A stretch of 37,725 bases of DNA from Candidatus Acidiferrales bacterium (GCA_031296075.1 JARLGK010000208.1:1-37725), one strand, 5' to 3'; shown: positions 15,604 through 26,876, counted from the first letter of the stretch. The notes: generated from the sequence alone by a model not told the origin. Translations and numbers: made by a program.

Positions 15604-16746
15604 ATGAAAATCGGGATTACCTGCTACCCAACCTACGGCGGCTCCGGTGTGGTCGCCACCGAACTCGGCATTGAACTCGCCGCGCGCGGCCACGAAGTCC
15701 ATTTCATCAGTTATGCCATTCCCATTCGCTTGACCGGCGCGAGCGAGCGGATATTTTTCCACGAGGTGGAAGTCACCACCTATCCGCTGTTCGATCATCC
15801 GCCCTACACGCTGGCGCTGGCCACGAAGATGGGCGAAGTGGCCGAGCAGGCGTCGCTCGACCTGCTGCATGTCCACTTCGCCATTCCGCACTCGGTCAGC
15901 GCGCTGCTGGCGCGCATGATGGCTGCGCCGAGGCGATTGCCGTTCATCACCACGCTGCATGGCACCGATATCACTCTCGTAGGCAGCGATCGCAGTTATC
16001 TGCCCATCACGCGCTTTTCGATCGAGCAGAGCGACGGCGTGACGGCCATCTCGAACTATCTGCGCGACCGCACGTTGAAGGAATTCGAAATCAAGCGGCC
16101 GATTGACGTGATTCCGAACTTCGTCAACTGCGATCTTTACAAGAAGTCCGACGATGCGGCGGCTCGGGCGCGATGGGCGCCCGGCGGCGAACCGATCCTC
16201 ATGCACCTGTCGAATTTCCGCCCCGTAAAGCGCCTGACGGACGTCGTCGAGATCTTCGCGCTGGTTCGCGAAAAGATCCCCGCGAAGCTTGTGCTCATCG
16301 GCGACGGACCGGACCGCGGCGCCGCCGAGTACATCGTCCGGAAAAAGCGCCTCACGAAGGACGTGATGTTTCTCGGCAAGCAGGACCGCGTGCACGAAAA
16401 GCTGGGAGTGGCGGACCTGTTTCTCCTGCCCAGTGACGAGGAGTCCTTCGGGCTTGCGGCGCTGGAAGCGATGGCATGCGAGGTTCCGGTGGTCGCGACG
16501 AATGTCGGCGGCTTGCCGGAGGTGGTGACGCACGGCGTGGACGGCTATCTCTTCGAGCCGCGCGACGTGCATATCGCTGCGAAATACGCGCTCGAGATTC
16601 TCACGCGTCCGGACCGCGGCCGCATGATGGGGGAGATGGCCCGCACGAATGCCCGCCGCCGATATTGCTCGAACGACATCATTCCAATGTACGAGGCTTA
16701 CTACCAGAAAATCCTGAATTCGGCCGGCTCTACGGCTCGCGCGTAA
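15604..16746 (+). CDS. bshA: N-acetyl-alpha-D-glucosaminyl L-malate synthase
   Basis: 380 aa, matching the family length. The N-terminus MKIGITCYPTYGGSGVVATELG and the segments HVHFAIPHSVSA, TTLHGTDITLVGSD, NFVNCDLY, HLSNFRPVKR, IGDGPDR and SDEESFGLAALEAMA with VGGLPEV are the BshA version of a GT4 glycosyltransferase. It joins UDP-GlcNAc and L-malate, the first step of bacillithiol synthesis, in the cytoplasm. bshB and bshC are not in the window. It starts 74 bp after the Hfq-like gene in the same direction. No clear Shine-Dalgarno is visible before the ATG. Confidence 0.95.
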   Translation: MKIGITCYPTYGGSGVVATELGIELAARGHEVHFISYAIPIRLTGASERIFFHEVEVTTYPLFDHPPYTLALATKMGEVAEQASLDLLHVHFAIPHSVSALLARMMAAPRRLPFITTLHGTDITLVGSDRSYLPITRFSIEQSDGVTAISNYLRDRTLKEFEIKRPIDVIPNFVNCDLYKKSDDAAARARWAPGGEPILMHLSNFRPVKRLTDVVEIFALVREKIPAKLVLIGDGPDRGAAEYIVRKKRLTKDVMFLGKQDRVHEKLGVADLFLLPSDEESFGLAALEAMACEVPVVATNVGGLPEVVTHGVDGYLFEPRDVHIAAKYALEILTRPDRGRMMGEMARTNARRRYCSNDIIPMYEAYYQKILNSAGSTARA

Positions 16747-16772
16747 CAGGAACTATTGCGGCGCGGTGAGCT

Positions 16773-17840
16773 CTAGGACTTTGCGTCGCCGCGATTCTTC
16801 GTCAACTTGCGGATCACGAATTCCTGCAGAACGTTTGCGGCTGCGCTTGCGCCCACACCGATGGCGGCATTCTCGAACGTCAATCCAGCCCCGCGATTCT
16901 TCGCAGGATAGTAGGTATTGGAGATGCCGCTCGCGGCCAAGTCGCCGAGAAGATATGAGTAGTTCATTTGCCAGCGACCATTGTCGCCCTTGCAGATTAC
17001 GGCGTTCGCCAGGGCGTAGCCAAACCGCGCACGAGTGCCGCCCGTTCCCTTGTAAAAATATCGCGGATCTTGTTTGAAGAGAGACGGAAATACGGCGTTT
17101 CCGAGGTACGTGCTGAAGATGAAATCTCCGTAGGCGGCGCCGAAACGCCTTCCGTAACCCGCCGCGCCTTGTCCGTATCCGTCGTATAGATCGCCGGCTT
17201 GCGCCAGCCCGGCAGTGGCCCCGGTCAAAATGATGTTCACTGGATCGAGCGTCGATTTCCAGGCCAACTGGAATTTCTGCTTCGGCGAAAGCGGCGCGGC
17301 GTTCGGGACGTAGGTCACATAGAAATTGGGAATGACGCCGAGTACGCGCTGCTTCTCTTCGGCTTTCAGTTCCACCTTTGCTTGTTCTTCCGGCGGACGC
17401 ACCACCACCCTCGTCACGTTGGAGGCCACCGACAGCGCGATGGGCGGCAAGAGGACCACTTCACCGGGATGAAGCGTTCCGGAAAATGTGCGGGTCGCAA
17501 ACGACGCCGCGGCGATGGTCAGTTGAAACGGTCCGGGCGGAATCGCGGGAAACGAGTATTGGCCGTCATCACCGGACATGGCTTCCTGCTTCGGCCCCTG
17601 CTGGTCGAGTGAAAGCGTCACTTTCGCGCCCACGATGGCTGATCCGCTCGCGTCCACAACGTTTCCGGTGATACTTCCGGGCGCCGGCGCTTGCGGTTGT
17701 GGCGTTAGTTGGGCCGGCGTCGATACAGCGCAGAGAATCAGTGTAAGCACCAGCGCCGCGACGACGGCGGGAATGCGCAGGCCTTGATCGCCGCGTGTCG
17801 GTCTGTGGGTGCAAAAACTTCTCATAAGAGTCACGCTCAT
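16773..17840 (-). CDS. exported carboxypeptidase-regulatory-like protein with conserved acidobacterial C-terminal domain
   Basis: 355 aa. An N-terminal hydrophobic signal segment (about 24-44) precedes a carboxypeptidase regulatory-like Ig fold (GSITGNVVDASGSAIVGAKV to FSGTLHPGEVVLL, about 55-130). The remaining 220 residues form a Gly/Tyr-rich domain with YGRRFGAAYGDFIFSTYLGN, FKQDPRYFYKGTG and VICKGDNGRWQMNYSYLLGD. I recall this combination as common in acidobacteria, probably envelope-located, without known function. Start codon: ATG at 17838-17840, with another ATG in frame at 17825. It converges with bshA (27 bp apart). Confidence 0.8.
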   Translation of the reverse strand: MSVTLMRSFCTHRPTRGDQGLRIPAVVAALVLTLILCAVSTPAQLTPQPQAPAPGSITGNVVDASGSAIVGAKVTLSLDQQGPKQEAMSGDDGQYSFPAIPPGPFQLTIAAASFATRTFSGTLHPGEVVLLPPIALSVASNVTRVVVRPPEEQAKVELKAEEKQRVLGVIPNFYVTYVPNAAPLSPKQKFQLAWKSTLDPVNIILTGATAGLAQAGDLYDGYGQGAAGYGRRFGAAYGDFIFSTYLGNAVFPSLFKQDPRYFYKGTGGTRARFGYALANAVICKGDNGRWQMNYSYLLGDLAASGISNTYYPAKNRGAGLTFENAAIGVGASAAANVLQEFVIRKLTKNRGDAKS

Positions 17841-17856
17841 TACTTTATCAGGAATC

Positions 17857-17884
17857 TCCCTATTGGCTATCGCCAGCGCGTCAA
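17857..17884 (-). promoter_or_regulatory. possible promoter of the 17840 gene
   Basis: On the minus strand TTGACG (17879-17884) and TAGGGA (17857-17862) are 16 bp apart. The -35 is strong and the -10 weak. Transcription would start about 10 nt before the ATG at 17840. Confidence 0.35.
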
Positions 17885-18005
17885 ATGGTTTCCTTATTTT
17901 GGGTGCGCTGTGGTGACCGGGTATTCTTCGACGCCTTCTTGATTACTGTCGGCGGGACTGGGCGTTCCGATATTTTCGCGAACGCGATTTACGAGCTTAA
18001 GAACA

Positions 18006-18031
18006 GAAGGCCCGCCTTGGAGCGGGCCTTC
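18006..18031 (-). terminator. probable terminator hairpin
   Basis: A perfect 10-bp stem GAAGGCCCGC / GCGGGCCTTC with a 6-nt loop. On the minus strand it is followed by TGTTCTT, a moderate U-tract, so it could end transcripts from the DUF6599 gene or from the structured element just upstream (18046-18113). On the plus strand no T-run follows. Confidence 0.6.
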
Positions 18032-18045
18032 ATGGGGAAAAAGCT

Positions 18046-18113
18046 CTACGGCCAATGCGCGGATGGCTTTCGAACCCTGTCCTCGGCCGTAGTCTAGGGG
18101 CCGGTTTCCGCGC
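18046..18113. other. structured intergenic element (possible ncRNA or decayed tRNA-like sequence)
   Basis: Two perfect helices interleave: CTACGGCC (18046-18053) with GGCCGTAG (18085-18092), and GCGCGGA (18057-18063) with TCCGCGC (18107-18113). This is a pseudoknot or mutually exclusive arrangement. CGGCC (18084-18088) can instead pair with GGCCG (18099-18103). On the minus strand the 7-bp outer stem and a GGTTCGAA box look tRNA-like, but the T-stem does not pair and the span is only 57 nt. No open frame is convincing here. Confidence 0.4.
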
Positions 18114-18163
18114 TGTCAAGCGAGAAGCCCGGATCTAGCAAACTCCTCTAGATACCTTTATTT

Positions 18164-19315
18164 TCAGCGAAATAAGCGCAGGGCAACCCGCTCGGGCAGG
18201 TCTTTATCCACAGGGTTCCCCGTGCCAGCCGGGGCGCTGTAGCCGTAAAAGTCGTCTGAATTGATGGCCTTGCTGCCCAGCCCGAGCTGAAGAACCTGGA
18301 GATGGCTGTTCCGGTCGAACACCTTGCCCGGCGCCACGCGCTTCACGATAAGCCGCAAGCCGCCAAAAGAAAGTCCCGCGATCAACGCGAACATGCAGAT
18401 CGTGCCCGCCCCGATGATCGAACCTTCGATCATCATCTCGATACTGGGCTCTTTGAATTGGAATGTCGGCTCGTTCCAGGTCAGCTCCGTTTCCATCTGT
18501 ACCTGATCCAGCAAGGTGTCCGCTTCGGTCTGGCTGGTCGCGCCGGAGACAATCGCGAGCAGCCTTGCGGAGCGCTTGGCAAACAATTGGGGCACGCCGC
18601 TGGCCTGACTCGCGCCATTCACATTGAAGTTTTTCTGCAGCTCGGCTATCTGCCGCATCGCGATTTGATCGGTGGGGAAGCTGACAACCAGGAGCGTAGC
18701 GTCACGTCCGAGAAGCCGGTAGTGCGCGAGTTCCGCTTCCGCACCGCTCCGGAATCCGAGCGATTCGCCGATTCCACCGGGAAACAGCTGGTTCAAAGTC
18801 TGCGGGCCGAGGACGTAGTGGTCCGTTCGCTCGATCATGCTCTTTTGGGGCAGATACTGGCCCAGCATCGGAAGGACTCCTTCGTGTGCCCTCGGTTGAA
18901 TTGCCGCGACCAGCGCCCTCAGTTGCGGCTCAAATTTGGCAATATCCTTCCCTTGAACATCCAGCACCAGATCCCCGGCGAGCACGAGCGCGCGTTCCCT
19001 TGAGATCGAGGAATGATCCGTGAAATTCGCGCGCGCCATATCCGGCGTGCGCAGATAGGAATAAAGACCGTAAGCGCCGCTGGGGTCTTTCATCGTGTAG
19101 AGGCCTGCGTTCAGGGATTCCGAACCGCGCGTATACTGGCCGAAGACAGAGGAGACGAGGCCGTACTCGTTCAACACCGGTTGAGGCAATGCCGGCTCGG
19201 CCGCGACATCCCCGTTCGTCCATCCGGCAATTGAATCCGGTAGAATCTGCTGGGCGGAGACTGGCAACGCAGCCAGGAAAAGGACGGCAATCGACAAACC
19301 GGTCAGACAGCGCAT
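18164..19315 (-). CDS. DUF6599-like exported, membrane-anchored protein
   Basis: 383 aa. A signal peptide (1-21, ending PVSAQQ) is followed by an extracytoplasmic domain of about 275 residues and a single membrane helix near 303-327 (GSIIGAGTICMFALIAGLSFGGL), then a basic cytoplasmic tail. The ectodomain begins LPDSIAGW and contains VLNEYGLVSSVFGQYTRGSESLNAGLYTMKDPSGAYGLYSYLR, which I associate with the acidobacterial DUF6599 family. Function unknown. It starts about 30 bp downstream of the amidase stop, in the same direction, so it may be the last gene of the cell-wall operon. The family name is from recall; signal and TM segments are visible. Confidence 0.75.
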   Translation of the reverse strand: MRCLTGLSIAVLFLAALPVSAQQILPDSIAGWTNGDVAAEPALPQPVLNEYGLVSSVFGQYTRGSESLNAGLYTMKDPSGAYGLYSYLRTPDMARANFTDHSSISRERALVLAGDLVLDVQGKDIAKFEPQLRALVAAIQPRAHEGVLPMLGQYLPQKSMIERTDHYVLGPQTLNQLFPGGIGESLGFRSGAEAELAHYRLLGRDATLLVVSFPTDQIAMRQIAELQKNFNVNGASQASGVPQLFAKRSARLLAIVSGATSQTEADTLLDQVQMETELTWNEPTFQFKEPSIEMMIEGSIIGAGTICMFALIAGLSFGGLRLIVKRVAPGKVFDRNSHLQVLQLGLGSKAINSDDFYGYSAPAGTGNPVDKDLPERVALRLFR

Positions 19316-19345
19316 GAATTCCCCTGCATATTAGACACCAAAATC

Positions 19346-21304
19346 TTACTTTGGATTCCCGTTTGATGCCACTGATGTGGGCTCGAGATGGCTGCCTGAG
19401 GTGTGGTTTTGGGAGACAAGCCTCTGTTTGTTGTAGGTGAGGCTGTTCAGGTTATCGAGGTAGGCCGCGACTCCGCGATAGAGTCCATCGGCGATCCGCT
19501 GGCGTTGGTCGGGCTTGCGGAGCAGTTTTTCATCGCCGGGGTTGCTGACAAACGAGATTTCCGAAAGCACCGAAGGCATATTCGCACCGATGAGCACGAC
19601 GAACGGAGCCTTCTTCACGCCGCGATTGCGTTGCCCGTGGCTCACCGGTTGCAAGCGGTCAAAGAGGTTGTCCTGAATGTCGCCCGCGAGCTCCCTTGAT
19701 TCCTCGATCTTTTCGTTGCGCGCAATCTTCTGGATCAGGTCCTGCAGATCGTGCAGCGACTCCTGCGAATTCGCATTTTCGCGGGAGGCCACTTCCATGG
19801 ACTCCGCGGACGTCGCGAAGTTCAGGTAATAGGTCTCAATACCGCGCGCCGCCGGGTCGTGGCTCGAATTCGCATGAATGGAGATGAAGAGATCTGCCTT
19901 CGCCTCATTGGCGATGGCGGTCCGCTGCTCGAGCGGGATAAACGTATCGTCTTTACGCGTGTAGATCACGTCCGCTCCCGGCAACTTTTGGTCGATCAAG
20001 TTTCCCAGGCGCAGCGCCACATCGAGGCACAAATCTTTTTCCATCAGACCGTGTGGACCGATCGTTCCCGTGTCGTGGCCCCCGTGTCCAGCGTCTATCA
20101 CGATGCGGCCGATCTTCAGCCCCAGCGCGCGCGTCAGAGAGCGGTCGCCGTCGCGCGTGGGCTTGGGTTCGGTGGGCGGCACAAGCGCGGCGACAGGAGT
20201 CTTTTTCACGGGTGGCAGCGGAGTGACTTTTGCCGCAACCTTTGCAGCCGTGCTCGCGGAAAGCGGCCGGGCGGCAGAGTTTCTGGTGGAACTGACCGAG
20301 ACCGTTTCGCTGACGGCTGCGGGGGCCGGTTCGGGAGCGGGTACATTCTTCGCGGTGGCGACGGATTTCGCATGAACGTCGATGACGAGCCGGTAGGGCT
20401 TCGCCAGCAGATAGGCCGAATAATCCTTTGCGCCGTCCACGTCGAGGACCAGCCGCACGACCGTCTGCTTGTTCTGCGCCACGCGAACGGATTTCAGCAG
20501 GCCGCTCTGGACTTCAATGGGCTTGCCCGGAAGTTTCGCGCCGAGTTTCGCTTTATAAAGATCGAAATAGATGCGATCGGGCGACGCGATGCGCACCACG
20601 TCGTATTTGATCGTGTCATCGAGCGTTACGACGATGTGAGTGGAATCGGCGGCGTTCCAAGTTTGGATGTCTTTCACGCTGGGCGTTCCACGATCGGACA
20701 CGCGGGGCTCGACGCGCGGGCCTTGCTCGTCCGGCGCCTGATCGGCTTTGGGGCCGGCATCGGCCGCGATTTCCTTCAATGCTTCGCGGGCGTCGTTCGC
20801 CTTATCGGAGCGCGGGAAGCGCTTCACATATTCTTTGTAGGACGCTTCCGCATCGGCCGGCTTGTCCAAATCGTCCTTTTGGATTTGCGCGATGGCAAGC
20901 ATCGCCTCGCCCCGGTAGCGGCTTTCCGGATATTGCTTCAGAAGGAAGTTGTAAGCCTCGATGGCGGATTGAAAATATTTCGGATCGAAAAGGCGGCCCA
21001 TCTCCTGGTACAGCTCGCCCTCGGCCACCAGAGACGGCGTTACTTCCTCGGCTTGTGTCGAGATCAGGTAAACCTTGTGATAGGCGGAGATGGTCTGGCG
21101 GTAATCGGAAAGCGTGCGATCCTTCTCGAGATAGCCCTCAAGCATCGTGCGCAGCTTGACGGCGTGCTCGAATTGGTCCCGCGCATCGGATTTCTTGTTG
21201 GCCCGGACAGGAAGGGCAAAACACACCGCGAGCACGGCAGCGATTGTCGCCGCACAAAGCGCTCTAAAAGCGAAGTGTTTCCCCCAAGAAGCGATGCGTT
21301 TCAT
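19346..21304 (-). CDS. TPR-AMIN-N-acetylmuramoyl-L-alanine amidase
   Basis: 652 aa from ATG at 21302-21304. Order: signal peptide (about 1-35); helical TPR-like repeats (about 40-170, e.g. YFQSAIEAYNFLLKQYPESRYRGEAMLAIAQIQ); AMIN domain (about 205-310) for septal or peptidoglycan targeting; a low-complexity Ala/Pro/Val linker; Amidase_3 catalytic domain (about 400-625). Zinc ligands are in DAGHGGHD, LMEKDLCLD and SIHANSS, and the catalytic Glu in VLSEISFVSN. An insert rich in charged helix (ESMEVASRENANSQES to LFDRLQP) resembles the autoinhibitory helix of EnvC/NlpD-regulated amidases. It cleaves the MurNAc-L-Ala bond, probably at division. The start overlaps the transglycosylase stop by 4 nt. 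The longer open frame to 21547 overlaps that gene and is rejected. Confidence 0.92.
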   Translation of the reverse strand: MKRIASWGKHFAFRALCAATIAAVLAVCFALPVRANKKSDARDQFEHAVKLRTMLEGYLEKDRTLSDYRQTISAYHKVYLISTQAEEVTPSLVAEGELYQEMGRLFDPKYFQSAIEAYNFLLKQYPESRYRGEAMLAIAQIQKDDLDKPADAEASYKEYVKRFPRSDKANDAREALKEIAADAGPKADQAPDEQGPRVEPRVSDRGTPSVKDIQTWNAADSTHIVVTLDDTIKYDVVRIASPDRIYFDLYKAKLGAKLPGKPIEVQSGLLKSVRVAQNKQTVVRLVLDVDGAKDYSAYLLAKPYRLVIDVHAKSVATAKNVPAPEPAPAAVSETVSVSSTRNSAARPLSASTAAKVAAKVTPLPPVKKTPVAALVPPTEPKPTRDGDRSLTRALGLKIGRIVIDAGHGGHDTGTIGPHGLMEKDLCLDVALRLGNLIDQKLPGADVIYTRKDDTFIPLEQRTAIANEAKADLFISIHANSSHDPAARGIETYYLNFATSAESMEVASRENANSQESLHDLQDLIQKIARNEKIEESRELAGDIQDNLFDRLQPVSHGQRNRGVKKAPFVVLIGANMPSVLSEISFVSNPGDEKLLRKPDQRQRIADGLYRGVAAYLDNLNSLTYNKQRLVSQNHTSGSHLEPTSVASNGNPK

Positions 21305-22167
21305 TCGTTCGTAAAGACGACCCGGCCATTCGAATTCACTTCCCGGCGCACGGGAGGTTTTGGCGGACTCCACAGCGTCGGGATGCGGCCCGATCCGGGC
21401 TGGAAATATGCTTGCGTTACTTTCTGCACGTACCGTTGCGTTTCCGGATACCACGGCACGCCACGATATAGATCCACGGCGTGTTCTCCGGCGTTGTATG
21501 CGGCGAGCGTTTTTGGCAGATCGCCGTTGTATCTGTCGAGCAGCCATTTCAAGTACGTCGTTCCGCCTTCGACATTCTGCGCCGGATCGAACGGATTACC
21601 GACGCCGTAACGTTCCGCGGTTCCAGGAATCAATTGCATCAGCCCGACGGCTCCCTTGCGCGAGACCGCCCGCGGATTCCACCCTGACTCCGTGCTGATC
21701 ACGGCTTTGACCAGAGCGGGGTCCACGCGGTGGCGTTCCGCGGCTTCGCGGACGATGCGATCCATCGGATCCGTCGACACCGCGACTGGCGACAGCAGCG
21801 ATCCTGTCGCCGCCGAATCCGCTGTCGAAGGAATCGCCGGCGGCAACGGTGGCTCGACCGTTTGCTTCGGCTTCGCGGTTTCGACGGACTCATCCGTTGT
21901 GCGCGGCTGAATCTGCGTCTGCGCGGGGGCCGAGGGAGGACTAATAGTACTCCCACCCTGGTGTCTTTGTGAATTCGCGTTGATGAACGTCATTCTGCCT
22001 TGTCCGTCAACGGAGGCCGCAATTTGAGCATGCGACTGGGTGGGCAGCGAGAGCCAGGCCACAGCCGCCAGGATTGCGATGGCGATGCTGGGCCTGGTCA
22101 CGAGCCGCTCACTTCGTGCCCTTGGGGAAGGCAGAATGCTGCAAGTTTGATAGAGAGTCTTGATCAT
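21301..22167 (-). CDS. lytic transglycosylase, SLT domain
   Basis: 288 aa from ATG at 22165-22167. A basic N-terminus and hydrophobic signal (about 24-47, ending QSHAQ) precede a short segment (IAASVDGQGRMTFINANS), a Pro/Gln-rich linker, and a C-terminal SLT domain (about 135-265). The catalytic Glu is in AVISTESGWNPRAVS, with GAVGLMQLIPGTAERYGV, NVEGGTTYLKWLL and TLAAYNAGEHAV as the conserved blocks. It cleaves glycan strands of peptidoglycan to 1,6-anhydroMurNAc products in the periplasm. It is first in an operon with the amidase (ATGA overlap). Its own promoter lies at the end of alaS, and the leader holds a strong hairpin; no Shine-Dalgarno is visible. Confidence 0.9.
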   Translation of the reverse strand: MIKTLYQTCSILPSPRARSERLVTRPSIAIAILAAVAWLSLPTQSHAQIAASVDGQGRMTFINANSQRHQGGSTISPPSAPAQTQIQPRTTDESVETAKPKQTVEPPLPPAIPSTADSAATGSLLSPVAVSTDPMDRIVREAAERHRVDPALVKAVISTESGWNPRAVSRKGAVGLMQLIPGTAERYGVGNPFDPAQNVEGGTTYLKWLLDRYNGDLPKTLAAYNAGEHAVDLYRGVPWYPETQRYVQKVTQAYFQPGSGRIPTLWSPPKPPVRREVNSNGRVVFTNE

Positions 22168-22182
22168 CGGACAGACACCGAT

Positions 22183-22210
22183 ACGCCTCGGGAAAGAGCT
22201 TTCCCGGCGT
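22183..22210 (-). promoter_or_regulatory. hairpin in the 5' leader of the transglycosylase-amidase operon
   Basis: On the minus strand ACGCC pairs with GGCGT around the inner stem GGGAAAG/CTTTCCC, with a small bulge, giving about 12 bp. It lies between the predicted transcription start (near 22224) and the ATG at 22167, in a leader of about 57 nt. It may affect translation or mRNA stability. It does not match a riboswitch class I know. Confidence 0.45.
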
Positions 22211-22231
22211 AAACTTCTGGCACCACGGGGA

Positions 22232-24982
<2,751 letters not shown>

Positions 24983-25069
24983 ATTTTCCTTGGTCTCGTG
25001 CAAGCGAATTTGAAATCGAGCGGCTCCGGCAGTGGAAAGCGGAGCGGAGATTGCACCAAAATGGGGCAA

Positions 25070-25334
25070 AGTCGCCCCTCTCGTTTCTTCTCGATTAGAA
25101 GCGCTCGCGAGTCTGTGTTTTCAACAAGATACGCGATTTCTAATTCTAGAAATTCTCGATTAGGATTTCGCGGAGCGGCAGATTTCGGGCCGCTCGCCCG
25201 ATGTCCGAATCTTCGTACACGGAATTGTGCGCGCTGCTTCACGCTAGCCATATTAGGGAGAGAAGCGAGCGAGCGCAAGGGATCGTGCGTGTGGACTTTT
25301 CCTGTATCGAGGCGAATGGAGCGGAGAGGTGAAG
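25070..25334. other. intergenic region with short repeated motifs
   Basis: No gene seen. Strings TCGATTAGAAG (25091), GATTTCTAATTCTAGAAATTCTC (imperfect palindrome near 25135) and CTCGATTAGGATTTCGCGG (about 25154-25172) resemble those at 9205-9287, suggesting a short dispersed element. The upstream region of alaS lies here; no confident promoter was found. Confidence 0.4.
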
Positions 25335-25436
25335 TCCCCAGGGCTGAAACCCGTTATCATTCGAGCCTTCTATTCGTGGGACTGAAGCCCCACGCTTCCA
25401 CCGTGGGCCGAAAAACCTCAGGTCTAAAGACCTGAG
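25335..25436 (+). repeat. dispersed hairpin repeat, longest copy
   Basis: Two hairpin units of the form stem-CTGAA(G/A)-stem: CAGGGCTGAAACCCG, then CGTGGGACTGAAGCCCCACG followed by CTTCCACCGTGG. A third hairpin is CTCAGGTC-TAAA-GACCTGAG at 25417-25436. The first two units and the ATTCGAGC spacer recur at 28275-28340, and the second recurs reversed at 3246-3274. Non-coding; it separates alaS from the MFS gene. Confidence 0.75.
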
Positions 25437-25454
25437 CTACATAAAACCAAAGGC

Positions 25455-26834
25455 ATGAAAAGCCAACGACGGAATTTACCAGCGGGATGGCAGAATGGAG
25501 ATGTGAGCGCGCAAGCTACTTCAACGGCTACTCCCCCCGTAAAGTCCGGCGGCCTATCGTACGCTTGGCGTTCTCTGCGGCATCGAAACTTTCGGCTGTA
25601 TTTCGGCGGGCAGGGAATCTCGCTGATCGGCACGTGGATGACGCGGCTGGCGACGAGCTGGCTGGTTTACCGGCTGACGGGCTCGGCCCTTTTGCTCGGA
25701 GTGGTGGGATTCGCCGGGCAGATACCGACGTTTCTGCTCGCGCCTTTCGCGGGAGTCTGGATCGACCGGCTGAACCGCCGTCACGTCCTTTTGATTACGC
25801 AAGTTTTGGCCATGGTCCAGTCGCTCGCCCTGGCTGTGCTCACGCTGACGAAGCATATCAACATTCACGAGATCGTTTTCTTGAGCGCGTTTCAAGGTGC
25901 GATTAACGCGTTCGACATGCCCGGCCGACAGGCTTTTCTGGTGCAAATGGTGGAGGACAAGGAGGACCTGGGCAACGCGATCGCAATGAATTCATCCATG
26001 GTAAATGTCGCGCGGCTTGTCGGCCCTTCGCTCGCCGGAGCAGTGATCGCGGTGTCCGGGGAGGGCTACTGCTTCCTGGTTGACGGGCTCAGCTATCTTG
26101 CGGTGATTGCCTCGCTCGTCGCCATGCGAGTGAAGTTGGGGACCACGCAACGCCATAAGGGCTCGATGCTCGTGCAATTGCGAGAAGGTTGGGCGTACGT
26201 CTCCGGGTTTGCGCCGATTCGCACGATCTTGCTCATGTTTGCCATCGTGAGCTTGATGGGATGGCCGTTCACGGTGCTGATCCCGATTTTTGCCGGAAGC
26301 ATTTTGACGGGTGGGCCGCATACGCTCGGCTTTCTGATGGGCGCCGTCGGAGTAGGCGCCTTGGCTTCGGCGGTATCGCTTGCGCTGCGAAGAACGATCC
26401 TGGGGTTGGCGAGGATGATTCCGCTTTCCGCCGGAGCCTTCGGCATCGGGCTGATCCTTTTCGGGCTGTCGCGAAATTTCTGGCTCTCGCTCCTGCTGAT
26501 GGTTGTGTGCGGCTTCGGACTGATGCAGCAAATGGCTGCCAGCAACACGATCATTCAAACGGCCGTCGAAGAAAGCAAACGGGGGCGGGTGATGGGCTTC
26601 TACACCATGGCCTTCGTGGGGATGGCTCCATTCGGAAGCTTGTTCGCGGGCAGCGTTGCTCACGTGATCGGCGCGCCACGAACCGTGATGCTCAGCGGAG
26701 CATGCTGCATCGCCGGAGCGATTTGGTTCGCCAGGCATCTGCGGCTGATACAAATGCTCGTTCGACCGATCGACACGGATCTCGGGATACTTCCGCCGGC
26801 GACCGCCGTAATCGACGACAGCGTGGTCCGTTAA
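25455..26834 (+). CDS. MFS transporter, DHA3/enterobactin-exporter-like (MFS_3)
   Basis: 459 aa with about 11-12 hydrophobic helices. The opening SLRHRNFRLYFGGQGISLIGTWMTRLATSWLVYRLTGSA and the following FLLAPFAGVWIDRLNRRHVLL, plus AINAFDMPGRQAFLVQMV, are typical of the EntS/DHA3-type exporters, which expel small molecules such as siderophores or drugs using the proton gradient. The substrate is not deducible. The ATG at 25455 with AAAGG just upstream is used; the first 35 residues are polar, so a later start is possible (GTG at 25503). It stands alone, converging with the DinB remnant. Confidence 0.88.
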   Translation: MKSQRRNLPAGWQNGDVSAQATSTATPPVKSGGLSYAWRSLRHRNFRLYFGGQGISLIGTWMTRLATSWLVYRLTGSALLLGVVGFAGQIPTFLLAPFAGVWIDRLNRRHVLLITQVLAMVQSLALAVLTLTKHINIHEIVFLSAFQGAINAFDMPGRQAFLVQMVEDKEDLGNAIAMNSSMVNVARLVGPSLAGAVIAVSGEGYCFLVDGLSYLAVIASLVAMRVKLGTTQRHKGSMLVQLREGWAYVSGFAPIRTILLMFAIVSLMGWPFTVLIPIFAGSILTGGPHTLGFLMGAVGVGALASAVSLALRRTILGLARMIPLSAGAFGIGLILFGLSRNFWLSLLLMVVCGFGLMQQMAASNTIIQTAVEESKRGRVMGFYTMAFVGMAPFGSLFAGSVAHVIGAPRTVMLSGACCIAGAIWFARHLRLIQMLVRPIDTDLGILPPATAVIDDSVVR

Positions 26835-26876
26835 ACCGGTTCGCCGGCGGCCGCATTGGCGGACCAGGTCTTCGGT

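Noticed and set aside
18057-18113. Functional tRNA gene on the minus strand
   Set aside because: There is a 7-bp closing stem and a GGTTCGAA box, but the T-stem does not pair, no D-arm is seen and the span is 57 nt.
19751-21610. 619-codon open frame on the plus strand opposite the amidase gene
   Set aside because: Antisense shadow of a clearly recognised AMIN-amidase gene; the sequence is Arg/His/Gly-rich without domain signatures.
22168-22230. Riboswitch (c-di-GMP or c-di-AMP) before the transglycosylase gene
   Set aside because: The cell-wall context is tempting, but the leader is only about 57 nt with one hairpin and lacks the conserved sequences of those classes.
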